Source: an uncultured Lachnospiraceae bacterium (GTDB taxonomy: Bacteria > Bacillota > Clostridia > Lachnospirales > Lachnospiraceae). Taken from it: a stretch of 42,977 nucleotides of DNA. The stretch spans positions 1 through 42,977 of the forward strand of contig CAMFDJ010000025.1 in NCBI GenBank assembly GCA_945949085.1, in the 5' to 3' direction. The notes beneath the pieces are model-generated. The model did no database searches. It saw only the letters and a program-made list of their open reading frames with translations, and was not told the origin of the DNA. Positions 1 through 7,382 of the stretch are shown in pieces; position 1 is the first letter of the stretch; every line of letters begins with the position of its first letter. Made by a program: the position numbers and the translations under genes.

Positions 1-105
1 GGGGCAAAAGTCAGTAAAATCAAGTGTTTTCAGCTTGCTCAGCAGACACTATTTAATAATTTCTCTTGTAGGATGGAATCATAAAAAGAAAAGGAATAAA
101 AAACT

Positions 106-1209
106 ATGAAAACGGTAAATAAAGTTTTGAAAATAATCGGAAAAGTATTGTTAGGTGCTTTGGTAGTGGCATTTGTTCTCGTCATTGGAATATCCATCGT
201 CCATACAATGACCACATCTAAGGAAAAAGGCGAGCTTGCTGACGACGGCTATATCAATACGGTAACCGTGAATGGCAAGGACTTGAATTATAATGCTTAT
301 GGAAACAGGGACGGAGAGCATGTGATTGTCACAATCAGCGGCCTGAGTGTGCATGACTATGGTGTGATGTCCCATTATGTAACAGATTCCCAAAGCGAGG
401 ACAACTATATTGTCAACATTGACAGGGAGGGTTACGGGTTCAGCGAGGATTCCTTTGAAGAGCAGACCGCAGAACACATCGTTGATACCTATAGATCAGC
501 CCTGAAAGAAATCGGCGTGGAAGGTCCATACGTTTTGCTTCCTCATTCCATCGGAGGTATTTATGCAACCTATTGGGAATGTACATATCCGGAGGAGATA
601 GAGGGAATCGTATTTCTGGACACAACAGAAATAACAGAGGATGCGTTTTTTGAAGATATGGATATTACTTGTTCCGATTATATTTTGGCAGGTCTGTCCA
701 AAACAGGTCTTCAAAGATTCGTATATGACAGCATATATATAGGTTCTCCTGCATGGGTGGAAGAACCGGAGCTTTCGTATACAAGAGCTTTGAACATTCA
801 CAGTGGAGGTTCTTTTGCATCGGTATCAGAAACGAAGCTGGCAAATGAGAATCTGAAGCTTGTTTATGAAATGCTTACAGAGAACGATATCCCCAAGGTA
901 ATGATTAATGCCAGTTCCTCTTTTGAGACAGAGGAAGATTTTGTGGATTACATAGAATATGTGAACGCATTGCTCACTGCGCAGGGAAAGGACGAATATT
1001 TTGACCTGTCCGATGAAGCAAAAACCGCAGAGGTGGCACAGCGACATATTGAAGGCGGCGCGCAGTGGCGTGAGGAACAGACCATGCCTTACGTTGAGGC
1101 TTTGGGAAATTGTCAATATGTGGGAATACCGGGTGATCACTTAATCTATCAGCAGAAGCCGGATGAAGTGGCAGCGGCAGTGGAGGATTTTTTGGAGACG
1201 CTGGAATAA
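106..1209 (+). CDS. membrane-anchored alpha/beta hydrolase
   Basis: The 367-residue product begins with a Lys-rich N-terminus and one hydrophobic segment (about residues 8-33), so the catalytic part probably sits outside the membrane. The remainder reads as an alpha/beta-hydrolase fold. The oxyanion-type strand ends in TISGLS (near residue 72), the nucleophile elbow is PHSIGG with Ser148, and the likely catalytic His345 is in GDHLIYQ near the C-terminus. The first Gly of the usual GxSxG elbow is replaced by Pro. An acid residue is probably in VFLDTTE. The start is supported by AAGGAA upstream. Substrate unknown. It stands alone, followed at once by gene debris. Family call is good; specificity cannot be read. 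Confidence 0.75.
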   Translation: MKTVNKVLKIIGKVLLGALVVAFVLVIGISIVHTMTTSKEKGELADDGYINTVTVNGKDLNYNAYGNRDGEHVIVTISGLSVHDYGVMSHYVTDSQSEDNYIVNIDREGYGFSEDSFEEQTAEHIVDTYRSALKEIGVEGPYVLLPHSIGGIYATYWECTYPEEIEGIVFLDTTEITEDAFFEDMDITCSDYILAGLSKTGLQRFVYDSIYIGSPAWVEEPELSYTRALNIHSGGSFASVSETKLANENLKLVYEMLTENDIPKVMINASSSFETEEDFVDYIEYVNALLTAQGKDEYFDLSDEAKTAEVAQRHIEGGAQWREEQTMPYVEALGNCQYVGIPGDHLIYQQKPDEVAAAVEDFLETLE

Positions 1210-1243
1210 CTGACCATTGATGGTTGTTGATGATCCACCATGA

Positions 1244-1711
1244 AAGTGTAATAAAAATAAAAATTATCACCTTAAAAGTGTTGAAATAAAAACATACCGC
1301 CTTAAAAATGTTGATAAGATGTTTATGCTTGATGTAGGCTTGTTGACAGCAAAAGCAAATTTATCAGCAAAGATATTGTTGGATGGAAGTAGAACTTTTG
1401 AAGAATTCAAAGGTGCTTTGACAGAACAATATGTGGCGGAACAATTAAAGACGTCCGGTAGAGAGTTATACTATTATTCTATGGAAAATTCATCAGGTGA
1501 AATTGACTTTGTTATACAGCAGGATTTGGAGTGTATACCCATAGAGGTCAAAGCAGCTGAGAATCTGAGAGCAAAGAGTCTGCGGGCTTTTTGTGATAAA
1601 TATAATCCACAGAGTGCAATTAGGACATCTATGTCTAATTACAGAAAAGAGGAATGGCTGACGAATGTTCCGCTTTATATGTTGACAGATTATCTCGAAA
1701 CCGAATTCTAA
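1244..1711 (+). pseudogene. 3' remnant of a DUF4143 AAA ATPase
   Basis: Only the C-terminal part of an ATPase like the complete one at 21805-23094 survives. From about 1272 the reading frame aligns without gaps to the complete protein (V-x-I-K-x-Y, then K-M-F-M-LDVGLL), through KGALTEQYV, GEIDF, PIEVKA, ENLRAKSLR and AIRTSMSNYR. The P-loop and Walker B half is missing. A stop at 1241-1243 closes the frame on the left. An internal ATG at 1319 could give 130 residues, but no Shine-Dalgarno site precedes it. The retained E-x-D...E-x-K pattern is the PD-(D/E)xK-like core of DUF4143. Probably not functional. The two copies differ enough that this is not a recent duplication. Confidence 0.75.
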
Positions 1712-1717
1712 TGAGTT

Positions 1718-1741
1718 GGGGTCAAAAGGTATTTTGACCCC
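1718..1741 (+). other. perfect 10-bp hairpin after the ATPase remnant
   Basis: GGGGTCAAAA (1718-1727) and TTTTGACCCC (1732-1741) are exact inverted repeats around a four-base loop. No T-run follows directly (a T5 lies at 1752-1756). It may stop transcription weakly or protect a 3' end. Confidence 0.5.
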
Positions 1742-1827
1742 GGTAGATCGTCTTTTTAAGTAACAGATAATTGATATCCGGAAAGAAAATAAGATGAAAG
1801 TGGAAACAAAAAGAAAGGGACAAAAAA

Positions 1828-2148
1828 ATGAGAATAGAAACAACCAGACTGATCATCACGGAATTTACGATGGATATGGCAGATGCCGTTGGCATTTTGA
1901 AAATCGTTGCCGGACAGTTCTCTGATCTGACCGTAAAGGTGCTGGATGTTTTTGCGGAGGGTGGTATGGTTGCAACGCGCATTCTCTATGATGGTATCCA
2001 CACCGGGACCTGTATGGGGATCCCCGCAACCGGAAAACATATCACATTTGAGGCTATGGAAAACTTCAAGGTGGAAAACGGCAAGATTACGGAGTCCTGG
2101 GGCTATTGGCCGGATACAGAAATTGAGCAAAAACTGAAATCGGAATAA
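1828..2148 (+). pseudogene. chimeric ORF: GNAT N-terminus joined to a SnoaL-like C-terminus
   Basis: The 106-codon frame looks like two broken genes joined. Residues 1-21 (R-x-E-T-T-R-L-I-I-T-E-F) are the typical first strand of a GNAT N-acetyltransferase, which should continue for about 150 residues but does not. From about residue 22 the sequence resembles the C-terminal two-thirds of a SnoaL-like/ester cyclase domain (MGIPATGKHITFEAMENFKV, then NGKITESWGYWPD). The GNAT part lacks its acetyl-CoA loop and the SnoaL part lacks its first helices. An AAAGGGA site lies upstream, so it may be translated. I read it as a deletion fusion without known function; a real short SnoaL-type protein is the alternative. 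Confidence 0.5.
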
Positions 2149-2245
2149 AGCAATAATATGACATGGTTACGCATTTAGCCTTTGCAACATGATTCTTCGG
2201 CGGTTACAATAAAAGCAAACGAATAGGATGCGAGGAGAAGATGAG

Positions 2246-3025
2246 ATGAAAGTGTTGATCAAAGAGGATATTGTCCGCGAATTAAGGCGTGTGGGGCTTG
2301 AGAAAAATGATGTGGTTATGGTTCATACATCGCTGAAAAGCATGGGCTATGTCTGTGGGGGAGCGCAGACGGTGATAGAGGCACTTCTGGAAGTTGTGGG
2401 TGAGGAAGGCACGATTATGATGCCAACGCAATCATGGCGGAATCTGGACCCGGAGGAAGGTGTGCACTGGGAGGCAGATAAAGAGGACTGGCAGATCATC
2501 CGCGATAACTGGCCTGCGTATGACAAGCATATTACCCCGACAAATACCATGGGAGCTGTGGCTGAGATGTTTCGTCAGTGGCCCGGCAGTATTCGGAGCG
2601 ACCACCCTGCCAGATCGGTATGTGCGCGCGGAAAGTATGCCGCGTACCTGACAAAGGACCATGATATTTCCAATATCTTCGGGGAAGGCTCTCCGATCGC
2701 CAGATTATATGAATTGGACGGAAAGGTGTTACTTCTGGGAGTCGGATATGATAAAAACACATCCATACACCTTGCAGATGCCAGAGCAGAGTATCCGGGA
2801 AAACATAACTGCACAGAATACAGCGCCGTGCTGGAAAACGGGAAACGTGTCTGGAAAAGATACGAGACCCTGTCTGTGGATGGAGAAGATTTTGAAGAGA
2901 TCGGAAGTGCATTTGAAGCAGGCAATGCGGTCAGCAAAGGAATGATCGGTGAGGCCCGGGTCCGGCTCATGAGACAACGGGCCATTGTCGATTACGCCGT
3001 GGAATGGATAGAGAAGAACAGATGA
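2246..3025 (+). CDS. AAC(3)-family (YokD-like) N-acetyltransferase
   Basis: The 259-residue product matches the aminoglycoside 3-N-acetyltransferase family, which moves acetyl from acetyl-CoA to an amino group. Visible marks are VMVHTSLKSMGYVCGG near the N-terminus, GTIMMPT, TPTNTMGAVAEMFR, RSDHPARSVCARG and GYDKNTSIHLAD, in family order and at about the usual length. The ATG at 2246 is chosen because GAGGAG lies 8 bases before it; the upstream ATG at 2228 overlaps that site. Chromosomal family members often have no proven aminoglycoside activity, so a resistance role is not claimed. It is monocistronic, and a convergent regulator gene ends 13 bases downstream. Confidence 0.85.
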   Translation: MKVLIKEDIVRELRRVGLEKNDVVMVHTSLKSMGYVCGGAQTVIEALLEVVGEEGTIMMPTQSWRNLDPEEGVHWEADKEDWQIIRDNWPAYDKHITPTNTMGAVAEMFRQWPGSIRSDHPARSVCARGKYAAYLTKDHDISNIFGEGSPIARLYELDGKVLLLGVGYDKNTSIHLADARAEYPGKHNCTEYSAVLENGKRVWKRYETLSVDGEDFEEIGSAFEAGNAVSKGMIGEARVRLMRQRAIVDYAVEWIEKNR

Positions 3026-3038
3026 CTTCATGTCTCCC

Positions 3039-3698
3039 TTACTTTATGCAGAACCAAGATCCCCGCGTGTCAATCTGGCCGGACTTTTTCAACTTGCTGA
3101 TTTCGGCGGACATGGCGCTGCGCTCGACACCCAGATAATCAGCCAGTGACTGTCTGTTATGCGGGATTACAAATTCATTGCTGCCATGTTGCTTGGCCTG
3201 ATCCAAAAGATAGGCCAGCAGCTTTTCTTTTGTCGTTTTCTGCGACATATAGCGAATTTTTCGTGTCAGTGCCAGATTCTTCTGTGCCATTTCCCGAAGC
3301 AGATTTTGTATTAGTCTGTTGTGAAAATGGCAGGAATCCTCACACGTAGTCAATATGCGGTGGCAGTCAAGAAGAAGCACCTGACAGTCTGTGAGCGTAA
3401 TGACGCTTACCGGAATAGTGGCAAGACCGGCGCAGGCAAATGCCTCCGCAAACAATTCGCCCGGGCCAAGGACAGCCATGACATTTCTGTTTCCATAGTA
3501 ATCTTCCCGGACAATCTGCAGAGTACCTGACAGAACCACGCCGATGAACCGGGGCGGATCACCTTCCAGAAATACAGGACTTCCTTTTGTCACATGTATG
3601 GTTTTGCCATTCAGGCAGTCTATCATTTTATCCAGATCGGCTTGTGCAATGCCGTCAAATAGAGCACATTGAGATAAAATGGCAAAAAATTCTTTCAT
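3039..3698 (-). CDS. Crp/Fnr-family transcriptional regulator
   Basis: A 219-residue regulator. Residues about 10-120 form a cyclic-nucleotide-binding-type beta barrel (GSPVFLEGDPPRFIGVVLSG, then LGPGELFAE). A long dimer helix follows, and the C-terminal HTH reads NRQSLADYLGVERSAMSAEI. The N-terminal cysteine cluster of a classical FNR iron-sulfur sensor is absent, and no cAMP-contact set is evident, so the signal is unknown. An AGGAG site (minus strand, 3706-3710) fixes the start. It diverges from a ferredoxin-like gene. In related genomes (from memory, not searched here) such pairs often control hcp-type nitrosative stress genes, but no hcp lies here. Confidence 0.85.
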   Translation of the reverse strand: MKEFFAILSQCALFDGIAQADLDKMIDCLNGKTIHVTKGSPVFLEGDPPRFIGVVLSGTLQIVREDYYGNRNVMAVLGPGELFAEAFACAGLATIPVSVITLTDCQVLLLDCHRILTTCEDSCHFHNRLIQNLLREMAQKNLALTRKIRYMSQKTTKEKLLAYLLDQAKQHGSNEFVIPHNRQSLADYLGVERSAMSAEISKLKKSGQIDTRGSWFCIK

Positions 3699-3712
3699 AA
3701 AAACACTCCTTT

Positions 3713-3728
3713 TGTTGGAATTCCAACA
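3713..3728. promoter_or_regulatory. perfect 16-bp palindrome, candidate Crp/Fnr operator
   Basis: TGTTGGAATTCCAACA is fully self-complementary. It lies between the inferred transcription start (about 3736) and the Shine-Dalgarno site of the Crp/Fnr gene, a position suited to autorepression by roadblock. It is also about 140 bases before the divergent ferredoxin start. Confidence 0.6.
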
Positions 3729-3742
3729 GATATTCCCCTGAC

Positions 3743-3771
3743 AGTATAGTAAAATGAGCGCGTAACGTCAA
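3743..3771 (-). promoter_or_regulatory. sigma-A promoter of the Crp/Fnr gene
   Basis: On the minus strand TTGACG (3771-3766) and TATACT (3748-3743) are separated by 17 bases, with initiation expected near 3736. Confidence 0.65.
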
Positions 3772-3865
3772 GAAAACAAAATGTTGTAGCATGACCGGAA
3801 ACGTGCTGTTGCAACGCGGCGACTGCGTTATGGATACAGCAAATCAAATGTCAGGAGGAAGAGAA

Positions 3866-4663
3866 ATGATACGTAAAATTATAGAAATCAATGAAGAAAA
3901 ATGTAACGGTTGCGGCGCGTGCGCCATGGCCTGTCACGAGGGAGCCATCGGTATGGTGAATGGAAAAGCAAAGCTTCTTCGGGATGACTACTGCGATGGT
4001 CTGGGAGACTGCCTTCCAACCTGTCCGACCGGAGCCATCTCTTTTGTGGAAAGGGAAGCGGCCGCTTACGATGAAGCGGCAGTTATGGCAGCAAAACAGG
4101 TAAGAGGGGAGCAGATAGAAAAAAAGAAAAAGCCGGGAGAGCAAATGAAGCAGGAGCCTCTGCCCTGCGGCTGCCCGGGTTCTGCAGCCAGGGCAATTGT
4201 GCGAAGAGATAGCGTATGTAGCGATAAAGAAACGACTTCCGGAGCAGGAGGAGAAATACAAAAGGACAGAGAAAGACAGGCTCATAAGCCGCAGTCCGAG
4301 CTGCGCCAGTGGCCACTGCAGATCAAGCTGGCACCTGTGAATGCCCAGTGGTTTGAGGGAGCCAGACTGCTCGTTGCCGCCGATTGCAGCGCTTATGCCT
4401 ATGCGAATTTCCATCAGGATTTTATCAAAGGACACATCACGCTGGTGGGCTGTCCCAAGCTGGACGGTGTGGATTATGCAGATAAGCTGACGGAGATCAT
4501 TCGTAATAACGAGATCAAAAGTGTCACGGTTGTGCGGATGGAAGTGCCCTGTTGCGGCGGCATAGAAATAGCGGTGAAAACAGCTTTGCAAAACAGCGGC
4601 AAAATGATTCCATGGAATGTGGTAACGATCACAACTGACGGAAATAGAATCGATAATATGTGA
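3866..4663 (+). CDS. 4Fe-4S ferredoxin-domain protein
   Basis: AGGAGG at 3853-3858 selects the ATG at 3866 (265 residues). Residues about 1-55 form a bacterial ferredoxin-type domain. The first motif is complete (CNGCGACAMACH: C-x2-C-x2-C-x3-C, with His in place of Pro). The second is CDGLGDCLPTCP, which is C-x5-C-x3-C and so lacks one usual ligand. A charged, low-complexity linker with its own CGCPG cysteines follows. The C-terminal 120 residues contain conserved-looking DCSAYAYANFHQDFIKGH, GCPKLDGVDYADKL and VPCCGG, which may bind a further cofactor. A redox or nitrosative-stress role is inferred from the divergent Crp/Fnr gene. The exact reaction is unknown. Confidence 0.75.
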   Translation: MIRKIIEINEEKCNGCGACAMACHEGAIGMVNGKAKLLRDDYCDGLGDCLPTCPTGAISFVEREAAAYDEAAVMAAKQVRGEQIEKKKKPGEQMKQEPLPCGCPGSAARAIVRRDSVCSDKETTSGAGGEIQKDRERQAHKPQSELRQWPLQIKLAPVNAQWFEGARLLVAADCSAYAYANFHQDFIKGHITLVGCPKLDGVDYADKLTEIIRNNEIKSVTVVRMEVPCCGGIEIAVKTALQNSGKMIPWNVVTITTDGNRIDNM

Positions 4664-4714
4664 AGAGATGTGAGACAAGAGTCATAAAAACAAGTATGAT
4701 TCGTTTCGGATAGG

Positions 4715-4755
4715 AAAAGCCATGATGTCAGAATGCATAGACATCATGGCTTTTT
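4715..4755. terminator. bidirectional intrinsic terminator
   Basis: AAAAGCCATGATGTC (4715-4729) pairs with GACATCATGGCTTTT (4740-4754), giving a 15-bp stem with A- and T-runs on its two sides. It serves the convergent ferredoxin and fructokinase genes. Confidence 0.9.
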
Positions 4756-4761
4756 ATCAAC

Positions 4762-5697
4762 TTACAGTGCCTGCAAAATCGCATCTTTATCGGGGATGGC
4801 AGGGATTCCGCCCATTTTCTGAACGCACAGTCCCCCCGAAACATTTCCGTAGTGCAGGGCGGTCTGTACCATTTCCTCCGTGATTTCGTCTGCCCCTGTA
4901 ATACCAAACTGCAGCATTCTGGATAAGAAGCCACCCCAGAAGGCATCGCCGGCGCCTGTGGCATCAACTGCCTTTACCTTCTGCCCCGGCATAGTCTGAC
5001 TGCTGTTCCTAAAGCAATATCTGGCACCGTCTGCGCCGAGTGTCTGGATTAGGACGCGGATGTCATATTGCTGCATAAAAGCAGGAATTGCATCCTCTCC
5101 TCCGACAAAATAGAGCTCCTCGTCGGAAATTTTTAACAGGTCGACATAGGGAAGAATGCTGTCGACTTCTTTTTTGCATTTTGCCATGTCTCCCCAGATC
5201 ATGTCCCGGTAATTGACATCAAAGCTCACGATTTTATGCGCATCATGTGCCAGCTTCATGGCATATTTGATGGCATCACGACAGGGATTGTCGGATAATG
5301 AGACAGAGCCGGCATGGAACATGCGGCATGCAGCGATATCGGACTGCTTTACATCGCCTGCGCAGAGCAGGATGTCGGCACCCGGTTTTCTGGCAAATGT
5401 AAAGGAACGCTCACCGTTTTCATATAACGTGACAAAGGCAAGCGTTGTAATGGCTTGATCTGTCAGATCGGGGCAAAGAAGCGTAACTTTGTTTTCCTCC
5501 AGTGTACCTTTCAATCTTTTTCCGAAATCGTCATTTCCGAGAATGCCTAAAAATGCAGTGGACAGGCCATTTCTTGCAGTGGAAATGGCTACATTGGCAG
5601 GTGCACCTCCGGGGTTGGCCGTAAAGGTATAGGGCTCTTTTCCGGACGTAAAATCAATCAGCATTTCGCCGGCACAGATGATATCATAAGCTTGCAT
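4762..5697 (-). CDS. PfkB-family fructokinase
   Basis: The 311-residue product is a ribokinase/PfkB-fold sugar kinase, most likely phosphorylating fructose with ATP. Signature 1 is in NPGGAPANVAIS near residue 30. Signature 2, with the catalytic Asp, is DATGAGDAFWGGF near residue 255. An AGGAGT 8 bases before the minus-strand ATG at 5697 sets the start; an upstream in-frame ATG at 5742 lies at the inferred transcription start and is rejected. It diverges from a GH32 fructosidase, which would release fructose, and this context is the main reason to prefer fructokinase over another PfkB sugar kinase. It ends against a shared terminator. Confidence 0.85.
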   Translation of the reverse strand: MQAYDIICAGEMLIDFTSGKEPYTFTANPGGAPANVAISTARNGLSTAFLGILGNDDFGKRLKGTLEENKVTLLCPDLTDQAITTLAFVTLYENGERSFTFARKPGADILLCAGDVKQSDIAACRMFHAGSVSLSDNPCRDAIKYAMKLAHDAHKIVSFDVNYRDMIWGDMAKCKKEVDSILPYVDLLKISDEELYFVGGEDAIPAFMQQYDIRVLIQTLGADGARYCFRNSSQTMPGQKVKAVDATGAGDAFWGGFLSRMLQFGITGADEITEEMVQTALHYGNVSGGLCVQKMGGIPAIPDKDAILQAL

Positions 5698-5713
5698 GGC
5701 AACGACTCCTTTC

Positions 5714-5775
5714 GAACCCCGGGGACGGAGGTAGGGGTTCATTTGTATTATATCTGCTTACTCTGCAAAAAACAA
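5714..5775 (-). promoter_or_regulatory. fructokinase promoter with inverted repeat at the start site
   Basis: On the minus strand TTGTTT (5775-5770), a 17-base spacer and TATAAT (5752-5747) form a good sigma-A promoter. GAACCCC/GGGGTTC arms (5714-5720 and 5734-5740) sit at about +1 to +27, where a repressor or an RNA hairpin could act just before the ribosome site. Confidence 0.65.
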
Positions 5776-5889
5776 CCGGAAACAGCACTTGTCAGTGAAC
5801 GGAAAATCATGCAGAATAGAGAAAAAGGAAATGCGTATTGTGCGTGTCATCAATAAAAACAGGGAGAATAAAAAAGGAGAATAGCCTTT

Positions 5890-7305
5890 ATGAGAGAGAA
5901 TGGAAAATATGTACCGCAATTTCATCTGATGCCGCCGGGTGGGTGGCTGAATGACCCAAACGGACTATGCCAGCTTGGCGGCGTGCATCATATCTTTTTT
6001 CAGTATACGCCGGATGATCCGCGCGGTGGAGACAAATACTGGGGGCATTATGAAACAAAGGATTATGTGCAATATCGTTATACAGGTATTTTTCTGAGAC
6101 CGGATTGCAGAGCGGATCAGAATGGTGTGTTTTCCGGTTCTGCATATGTGGAAAATAACGAGATGTTCCTGTACTACACGGGAAATGTGGAAAAAGACGG
6201 AGAATATGATTATGTTTACAGTGGACGCGAGGGCAATACGATTCTGGTAACGAGCGCAGACGGAATCCATGCATCGACCAAGGAATGGTTGTTACATGAC
6301 GAGGATTATCCGGATACGCTCTCCAATCATGTGAGAGATCCGAAGGTTTTTTGCGAAAACGGCATCTATTATATGGTACTCGGCGCGCGCACCAAAAAGG
6401 ATGAAGGCTGCGTGATGCTTTATACTTCGGATGACAAAAGAAACTGGAAATTTGATCATTTTATCCGGAAGGCTGATTTTGGTTATATGTGGGAATGCCC
6501 CGACCTGTTTCGGTTGGGGGAAGAGCAGTATCTGTCTTTATCCCCGCAGGGATTACAGAGCGAGGAGTTTCGTTATCAGAATATCTACCAGTCCGGTTAC
6601 TTTCGGGCAACAGCGGATCTGATCAAAAACGGAGACGGACTTGGCGATTTTACGGAATGGGATTACGGTTTTGACTTTTACGCGCCGCAGACTTATGCGG
6701 ATGAAGCCGGAAGGAGAATCCTGATCGGTTGGATGGGTGTGCCTGATGCTGTGTATGACCATGATCCGACCATAGCGCAGGGCTGGCAGCATATGCTGAC
6801 GATTCCGAGAGAGCTAAGTGTATGCCAAAAAACAAAAAGAATTCTGCAAAATCCGATTCGGGAGATGGAGGCGCTGCGAAAGGAAGAAATCTGCAGCGCA
6901 GACGGTATTTCTCTGTCAGACCCGATCAGGCTGCCGGGCTGCTATGAAATGCTCCTTTCCGGTTTCGGGAACGAAGATTTCCGCATCATTTTCGACGAGG
7001 GATTTGTGCTTTCCTACGATGTCGGTAATCAGGTGCTTTGTTTCCGCTTTACGGAGGAAACTTTAGGATATGGCAGAACAGAGCGTAAGATCAGGCTTTT
7101 GCCAAAGGAACGGATCACAGATATGCGCATTCTGGCAGACACCTGTTGCATGGAGATTTATATCAATGGGGGCGCTTATGTCTTTACGACCAAGCTTTTC
7201 CCGGCGCCGGATAAGGAGCGGACTGTGCAACTTTCGCAGGGCACATCCAAAGTGAGTGTCTATGCGCTTTCGGGGGTTGCAATCGAGAAGGTGTCTTGCA
7301 CGTGA
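5890..7305 (+). CDS. GH32 beta-fructofuranosidase / sucrose-6-phosphate hydrolase
   Basis: A 471-residue glycoside hydrolase family 32 enzyme that cuts beta-fructosyl linkages in sucrose, sucrose 6-phosphate or fructo-oligosaccharides. All three acidic landmarks are present: nucleophile Asp22 in WLNDPNG, transition-state stabiliser Asp150 in RDPKV, and acid/base Glu202 in WECPD. A five-bladed propeller is followed by a C-terminal beta-sandwich. There is no signal peptide, so it works in the cytoplasm on imported sugar. AAAAAGGAGA lies before the ATG. The divergent fructokinase and the downstream PTS enzyme I fit uptake and use of fructosides, though no sugar-specific PTS EII gene is in the window. 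Confidence 0.92.
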   Translation: MRENGKYVPQFHLMPPGGWLNDPNGLCQLGGVHHIFFQYTPDDPRGGDKYWGHYETKDYVQYRYTGIFLRPDCRADQNGVFSGSAYVENNEMFLYYTGNVEKDGEYDYVYSGREGNTILVTSADGIHASTKEWLLHDEDYPDTLSNHVRDPKVFCENGIYYMVLGARTKKDEGCVMLYTSDDKRNWKFDHFIRKADFGYMWECPDLFRLGEEQYLSLSPQGLQSEEFRYQNIYQSGYFRATADLIKNGDGLGDFTEWDYGFDFYAPQTYADEAGRRILIGWMGVPDAVYDHDPTIAQGWQHMLTIPRELSVCQKTKRILQNPIREMEALRKEEICSADGISLSDPIRLPGCYEMLLSGFGNEDFRIIFDEGFVLSYDVGNQVLCFRFTEETLGYGRTERKIRLLPKERITDMRILADTCCMEIYINGGAYVFTTKLFPAPDKERTVQLSQGTSKVSVYALSGVAIEKVSCT

Positions 7306-7382
7306 AAATGCAGCTATCATAGCTTTGAAAGCATTGTTTACGGAGCAGTTATAAAAGATAAGCAGGGTTTGGGAGGTTTCAT

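Noticed and set aside
1236..1318. Three direct repeats, C(A/G)CC(T/A)T(A/G)AAA(A/G)TGT, upstream of the ATPase remnant, seeming to mirror the repeats at 21660.
   Set aside because: At least the last two copies lie in the degraded coding region: the frame there aligns with the complete ATPase through V-x-I-K-x-Y. Spacings (32 and 30) are also uneven.
3851..4678. A long minus-strand frame (275 codons) opposite the ferredoxin gene.
   Set aside because: It mirrors a strong coding region, contains many Cys/His typical of reversed codons, and has no promoter or ribosome site.
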